The position numbers and the translations under genes were made by a program. Shown piece after piece: positions 6,654 through 10,031 of a stretch of DNA of 10,031 nucleotides (the stretch's first letter is position 1; each line of letters opens with the position of its first letter). This DNA comes from Fibrobacter sp. UBA1765. GTDB taxonomy: Bacteria > Fibrobacterota > Fibrobacteria > Fibrobacterales > Fibrobacteraceae. Under the pieces are notes generated by a model that was not told the DNA's origin, searched no databases, and saw nothing but the letters and a program-made list of their open reading frames with translations. The stretch spans positions 965 to 10,995 of the forward strand of contig DCGZ01000143.1 of assembly GCA_002314675.1 (NCBI GenBank), written 5' to 3'.

Positions 6654-7745
6654 ATGAGCAAGAATTACAAGATTGCAGTGCTCCCAGGCGACGGTATCGG
6701 CCCGGAAGTCATGAAGGAAGCTGTTCGCGTATTGGACGTTGTTTCCAAGAAGTTTGGTTTCGATGTTAATGCCGAATGGGCAAACGTCGGTGGTGCAGCA
6801 TACGATGAAAGCGGTTCTCCGCTTCCGGAAAGCACTCTCAAGCTCGGTGAAGCTTCTGACTGCATTTTGTTCGGTTCCGTTGGTGGCCCGAAGTGGGAAC
6901 ACTTGCCGCCAAACCTTCAGCCGGAACGCGGTGCTCTTCTCCCGCTCCGTAAGCACTTCAAGCTTTTCTGCAACCTCCGCCCGGCTCGCGTTTACAAGGA
7001 ACTCGCTGGTGCATGCCCGCTCCGTTCCGACATCGTAGGCGATGGTTTCAACATTTTGACAGTCCGTGAACTTACCGGCGACGTTTACTTTGGTCAGCCA
7101 AAGGGCCGCGAAGGCGTTCCTGGCTCCAAGGAAGAAATCGGCTTTGATACCATGAAGTACAGCCGCTACGAAGTGGAACGCATCGCTCGCTTCGCTTTCG
7201 ACGCTGCAATGTTGCGTAACAAGAAGGTTGCTTCTATCGACAAGGCAAACGTTCTTACCACTTCCGTTCTCTGGCGCGAAGTTGTTAATGAAGTTATCAA
7301 GGATTATCCGGAACTTACTCTCGAACACCTCTACGTTGATAACGCTGCTATGCAGCTCTTGAAGCGTCCTCGTGACTTCGACGTGATGCTCTGCCCGAAC
7401 CTCTTCGGCGATATCCTCACCGACGAATGCGCAATGCTCACCGGTTCCATGGGCCTTCTCCCGTCTGCATCCATTGCAGAAGGTTCCTTCGGTCTTTATG
7501 AACCAGCAGGTGGCTCCGCTCCAGATATCGCTGGCAAGGGCATCGCAAACCCGCTTGCACAGATTCTTTCTACAGCACTCATGCTCCGTTACACCTTCAA
7601 GGAAGAAGAAGCTGCACGCGCTATCGAAGCCGCTTGCGAAAAGGTTATCTCCCAGGGTTACCGCACTGGCGACATTTACCAGGAAGGTTGCACAAAGGTT
7701 GGCACTACCGGTATGGGTGATGCAATCATCGCAGCTCTCAAGTAA
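6654..7745 (+). CDS. leuB: 3-isopropylmalate dehydrogenase
   Basis: LeuB oxidises and decarboxylates 3-isopropylmalate to 2-oxoisocaproate with NAD+, the third step of leucine synthesis in the cytoplasm. The 363 residues match the family length. The N-terminus IAVLPGDGIGPEV (7-19) is canonical. Substrate-binding arginines lie in PLRKHF and NLRPAR (R99, R109) with R138 in TVREL. The catalytic pair is Y145 in GDVYFG and K197 in DKANVL. Metal-binding aspartates are D229 in YVDN and D253/D257 in FGDILTDE. The adenine-binding loop is PAGGSAPDIAGKGIANP (284-300). The gene has its own ribosome-binding site and terminator. No leuA, leuC or leuD is adjacent, so it appears monocistronic. I see no Leu-codon-rich leader peptide. 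Codon use is strongly biased to AAG, GAA and CTC, as in the barrel gene, pointing to good expression. Confidence 0.97.
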   Translation: MSKNYKIAVLPGDGIGPEVMKEAVRVLDVVSKKFGFDVNAEWANVGGAAYDESGSPLPESTLKLGEASDCILFGSVGGPKWEHLPPNLQPERGALLPLRKHFKLFCNLRPARVYKELAGACPLRSDIVGDGFNILTVRELTGDVYFGQPKGREGVPGSKEEIGFDTMKYSRYEVERIARFAFDAAMLRNKKVASIDKANVLTTSVLWREVVNEVIKDYPELTLEHLYVDNAAMQLLKRPRDFDVMLCPNLFGDILTDECAMLTGSMGLLPSASIAEGSFGLYEPAGGSAPDIAGKGIANPLAQILSTALMLRYTFKEEEAARAIEAACEKVISQGYRTGDIYQEGCTKVGTTGMGDAIIAALK

Positions 7746-7767
7746 TGTCTGTTTCTTGAAATGAACT

Positions 7768-7796
7768 AGGGTCTCGGGTCCCCGGGACCTTTTTTT
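7768..7796 (+). terminator. Rho-independent terminator of leuB
   Basis: A 10-bp GC-rich stem (7768-7777 with 7782-7791, two G-T pairs) with a 4-base loop GTCC is followed by a run of T to 7796. It lies 22 bases after the leuB stop, separating leuB from the Wzc-like gene. Confidence 0.87.
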
Positions 7797-7848
7797 ATGT
7801 TAAAAAATCAATTTGAATATTTGAAACGGCGATTATAAAGATGTGGAC

Positions 7849-7877
7849 TTGATAGATTTGTATGTTTTTATTAAATT
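7849..7877 (+). promoter_or_regulatory. Candidate promoter of the Wzc-like gene
   Basis: TTGATA (7849-7854) and TAAATT (7872-7877) are 17 bases apart, a fair sigma-70-like pair. It would give a leader of roughly 35-40 bases with GAGG (7913-7916) four bases before the ATG, a slightly short spacing. The gap 7746-7920 holds the leuB terminator and this region, and no gene. Confidence 0.35.
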
Positions 7878-7920
7878 TTGTTCACATTACAATTACAGTT
7901 TAAGTAAGTTTTGAGGTTTT

Positions 7921-10031
7921 ATGAGCAATAACCCGAATGCTTCCCAGAATTCTGCACAAAAGAGCGAAGACGAAATTGATTTGCTTGAAATTGTAGGCAT
8001 TCTTTTAGCAAAATGGCCGATTCTGTTGGTTTTCTCGGTAATTGGCGTTGCTGTGGGTGTCTTTGTTGCATGCTGGAGTAGGGACGTTTATCAAAGCGAT
8101 GCCATGTTGCAGCTTGATTCAAAATCAAAGAGTGGCAAGGCCATGGTGGATATGGCGGCCTTGTTTGATACCCAGAGCCCTGCAGAAGCTGAAATCAGGA
8201 TTATCAAGAGCCGTCAAGTCTTGACCCATGTCGTAGAATCTGAAAAATTGCAGTATGTTGCAACCCCAATGGGCTTTATGGACCGCTTAAGACGCAAGGA
8301 AGGCCGTTTGGATCTTGACCTGTTCGAAATTTCAGATGCTTTGAAGTCTATGGACTACAAGTGGGTTGTTGAAGCCAAGGATTTAAATTCTTATACACTT
8401 TTCTCACCTCTTGGCGGTACTCTTGTTGATGGTGTCGTTGGTGAAACTTATCGCGTCCCTTTTGGTGGAGATACCGTTTCCATTTGCGTAAAATCCATGT
8501 TTGCAACCATCGGTCAAAAATTTGTTTTGGGAAAATCTTCTGTGCTTGACGTTGTGGAAAGACTACAAAAGTCGTTGGAAGCTTCTGAAGATGGTAAGAA
8601 TACAAACATCATTATTATGAAGATTCAGAATCGCTATGCGGACAAGGCTGCTTCGATCTTGAATGCCATTGCAGAAATGTACGTTCGCCAGAACGTTGAA
8701 ATGCGTAGCGCAGAAGCTGAAAAGACTCTTGAATTCCTTGAAGCCCTGCTGCCAAGTATTAAGGCCCAGCTTGATTCATCTGAACAGCTCTTGACGAATT
8801 ATCGTAATAAGGTTGGTACTGTTGATCTCGGTGCTGAAGCTAAGGGTACTCTTGAACGTCAGGTCCAGCTTAAGGCCCAGCTGCTTCAAATGGAACAACA
8901 ACGTCAGGATAAATCACGTTTGTATAAGGACGACCATCCGGCAATGGTAGCCATTATCCAGCAACAGGAACGTTTGCGCAGGGAAATTGGCAAGGAAGAG
9001 TCCAAGACAAAGAACTTGCCGACTACCCAGCAGGAAGTCTTAAAACTCCAGCAGGATGTTGAAATCAACAATACGCTTTACACAACCGTTCTCAACAATA
9101 TCCAGCAGCTTCGCGTGGTACGCGCTGGCGAAATTGGCAATGTTCGTATTGTTGACAAGGCATGTATCCGTTCAAAGCCGGCTAAGCCAAATCGTAAGTT
9201 GATTGTGCTTGCTGGTATTGCTGGTGGTTTCTTGGCTGGTTGCGGTCTTATTTTCTTGCTTCGTATGTTCTCCGCTCGTGGCGTTGCTTCTTCTTCTGAA
9301 ATTGAACGCGAAACAGGCGTTAGCGTATATGCAAAGATTCCTAAGACAAAGATTGATCCTAGTTTGCCAAATGTAAGCGACCCGCGCTTTATTCTTGCGT
9401 ACGCGGATCCTGAAGATTTGGCTGTTGAAAAGGTCCGCGCCCTGCGTACTGCGCTTGAATTCTCCTTTATCGACCAGGGTGGCAAGGTTCTTATGGTTAC
9501 GGGTCTTACCCCTGGTGCCGGTAAGTCGTTTGTTTCGTTGAACCTTTCATTCCTGTTCTCCCAGATGGGCAAGAAGGTTATTCTTGTGGACTGCGACCTT
9601 CGTAAGTCTCGCTTGTCCAAGAAGCATGAACGCGGCGTGTCGAACGTTCTCAAGGGCGAAATTACTTTGGACAAGGCTATAAAGCAGCTTGAAAACAGCT
9701 CTACATATTATTTGCCGATTGGTTCCCGAGTTTCTAACCCTGGTGAACTTTTGGCATCAAAGGAATTTACCGCTCTTGTGGGCCAGATGAAGGAAGAATA
9801 CGACCTTGTCGTAATTGATACACCGCCGGTATCCCTTGTTTCTGACGCTCAGGCAATCGCTCGAGTTGCCGACTTTGGTCTTGTTGTTCTTGAATATAGA
9901 AAGCATGCCATCGAACATATCCAGGAAGCTCTTGCTCAGCTTGATGTTGCTGGCCTTGACAAGCGTGCCTTTGTTCTTAACCATTGCTATCACGATGGCG
10001 GTGCCTACGGCTATGGCTATGGTTATGGTTA
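7921..10031 (+). CDS. Wzc-like polysaccharide co-polymerase / bacterial tyrosine kinase (3' partial)
   Basis: From ATG 7921 the frame stays open for 703 codons to the right edge. The architecture is Wzz plus BY-kinase: a cytoplasmic N-terminus, membrane helix 1 (about residues 34-51), a periplasmic domain with a long coiled coil (about 255-385), a Pro-rich segment KPAKPN before membrane helix 2 (about 427-447), then the cytoplasmic kinase. Kinase motifs are the oligomerisation motif EX2RX2R (E503-R509), Walker A GLTPGAGKS (528-536, K535), Walker A' ILVDCDLRK (554-562, D557/D559) and Walker B VVIDTPP (630-636, D633). The visible C-terminus is the tyrosine cluster: Y690, then Gly-Tyr alternation with Y696, Y698, Y700 and Y702. 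Family members control chain length and export of capsule or exopolysaccharide through autophosphorylation of such tyrosines. A matching Wza exporter or phosphatase is not in view. The left terminator suggests this is the first gene of a polysaccharide operon running right. Confidence 0.93.
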   Translation, partial: MSNNPNASQNSAQKSEDEIDLLEIVGILLAKWPILLVFSVIGVAVGVFVACWSRDVYQSDAMLQLDSKSKSGKAMVDMAALFDTQSPAEAEIRIIKSRQVLTHVVESEKLQYVATPMGFMDRLRRKEGRLDLDLFEISDALKSMDYKWVVEAKDLNSYTLFSPLGGTLVDGVVGETYRVPFGGDTVSICVKSMFATIGQKFVLGKSSVLDVVERLQKSLEASEDGKNTNIIIMKIQNRYADKAASILNAIAEMYVRQNVEMRSAEAEKTLEFLEALLPSIKAQLDSSEQLLTNYRNKVGTVDLGAEAKGTLERQVQLKAQLLQMEQQRQDKSRLYKDDHPAMVAIIQQQERLRREIGKEESKTKNLPTTQQEVLKLQQDVEINNTLYTTVLNNIQQLRVVRAGEIGNVRIVDKACIRSKPAKPNRKLIVLAGIAGGFLAGCGLIFLLRMFSARGVASSSEIERETGVSVYAKIPKTKIDPSLPNVSDPRFILAYADPEDLAVEKVRALRTALEFSFIDQGGKVLMVTGLTPGAGKSFVSLNLSFLFSQMGKKVILVDCDLRKSRLSKKHERGVSNVLKGEITLDKAIKQLENSSTYYLPIGSRVSNPGELLASKEFTALVGQMKEEYDLVVIDTPPVSLVSDAQAIARVADFGLVVLEYRKHAIEHIQEALAQLDVAGLDKRAFVLNHCYHDGGAYGYGYGYG
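10007..10031 (+). repeat. Gly-Tyr codon repeat (GGYTAY) at the C-terminus of the Wzc-like gene
   Basis: From the Tyr codon at 10006-10008 the sequence alternates Gly (GGC/GGT) and Tyr (TAT/TAC) codons to the edge, forming an imperfect 6-bp tandem repeat. It is cut by the end of the window, so the copy number is unknown. Gains or losses of units would keep frame and change the number of tyrosines available for autophosphorylation. Confidence 0.7.

Noticed and set aside
6739..7038. 99-residue plus-strand frame inside leuB
   Set aside because: It is an out-of-frame shadow of leuB with no ribosome-binding site or family resemblance.
6474..7328. 284-residue minus-strand frame opposite leuB
   Set aside because: It is antisense to the unambiguous leuB and runs through the 7-bp repeats and the pepP end. 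Long antisense frames are expected opposite codon-biased genes.
9078..9674. 198-residue minus-strand frame opposite the Wzc-like gene
   Set aside because: It lies fully antisense to conserved kinase motifs and shows no recognisable protein features.

Overview
The window looks like chromosomal DNA of a Gram-negative, outer-membrane bacterium, most likely Fibrobacter or a close relative (Fibrobacterota). This is inferred from gene style: an outer-membrane barrel ending in Phe, a lipoprotein with a +2 Ala, a Wzc-type exopolysaccharide kinase, GAA/AAG/CTC-biased codons in apparently well-expressed genes, and AT-rich gaps. No rRNA or other decisive taxonomic marker is present. I see no tRNA, rRNA, CRISPR array, insertion sequence or integrase. 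The window reads as a housekeeping region with some envelope-related oddities.

Layout. (1) 1-1238, plus: the 3' part of a gene for an outer-membrane beta-barrel protein, preceded by an Ala/Lys/Glu coiled-coil repeat that runs off the left edge. It ends at a strong hairpin (1265-1299). (2) 1239-1506: an intergenic gap bounded by two hairpins, with no convincing gene. (3) 1507-5060, minus: a tight three-gene operon, transcribed small lipoprotein -> PhoH-family ATPase -> PgpH/YqfF-type 7TM-HD phosphohydrolase. Its junctions are TAATG (1-base overlap) and TAA|ATG (no gap), and it ends in a hairpin at 1460-1487. (4) 5061-5152: a short AT-rich divergent promoter region. (5) 5153-6526, plus: a complete Xaa-Pro aminopeptidase with all five metal ligands. 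(6) 6527-6653: a possible terminator and four tandem copies of a 7-bp unit in front of leuB. (7) 6654-7745, plus: a complete, solitary leuB with its own terminator. (8) 7921-10031, plus: a Wzz-BY-kinase (Wzc-like) protein cut by the right edge inside its C-terminal Gly-Tyr tail.

How the genes may work together. The minus operon pairs an RNA-related ATPase (PhoH) with a predicted cyclic-di-AMP phosphodiesterase (PgpH). Many bacteria have the same pair, often with ybeY, but ybeY is absent here and a small lipoprotein leads the transcript. The barrel protein and the Wzc homologue serve the cell envelope: outer membrane and surface polysaccharide. LeuB (leucine synthesis) and the aminopeptidase are free-standing metabolic genes. 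I found no clearly new multi-gene system. The best leads are the coiled-coil-plus-barrel protein with Asp-rich loops, the lipoprotein-phoH-pgpH operon, the 7-bp repeats before leuB and the slippage-prone Gly-Tyr tail.
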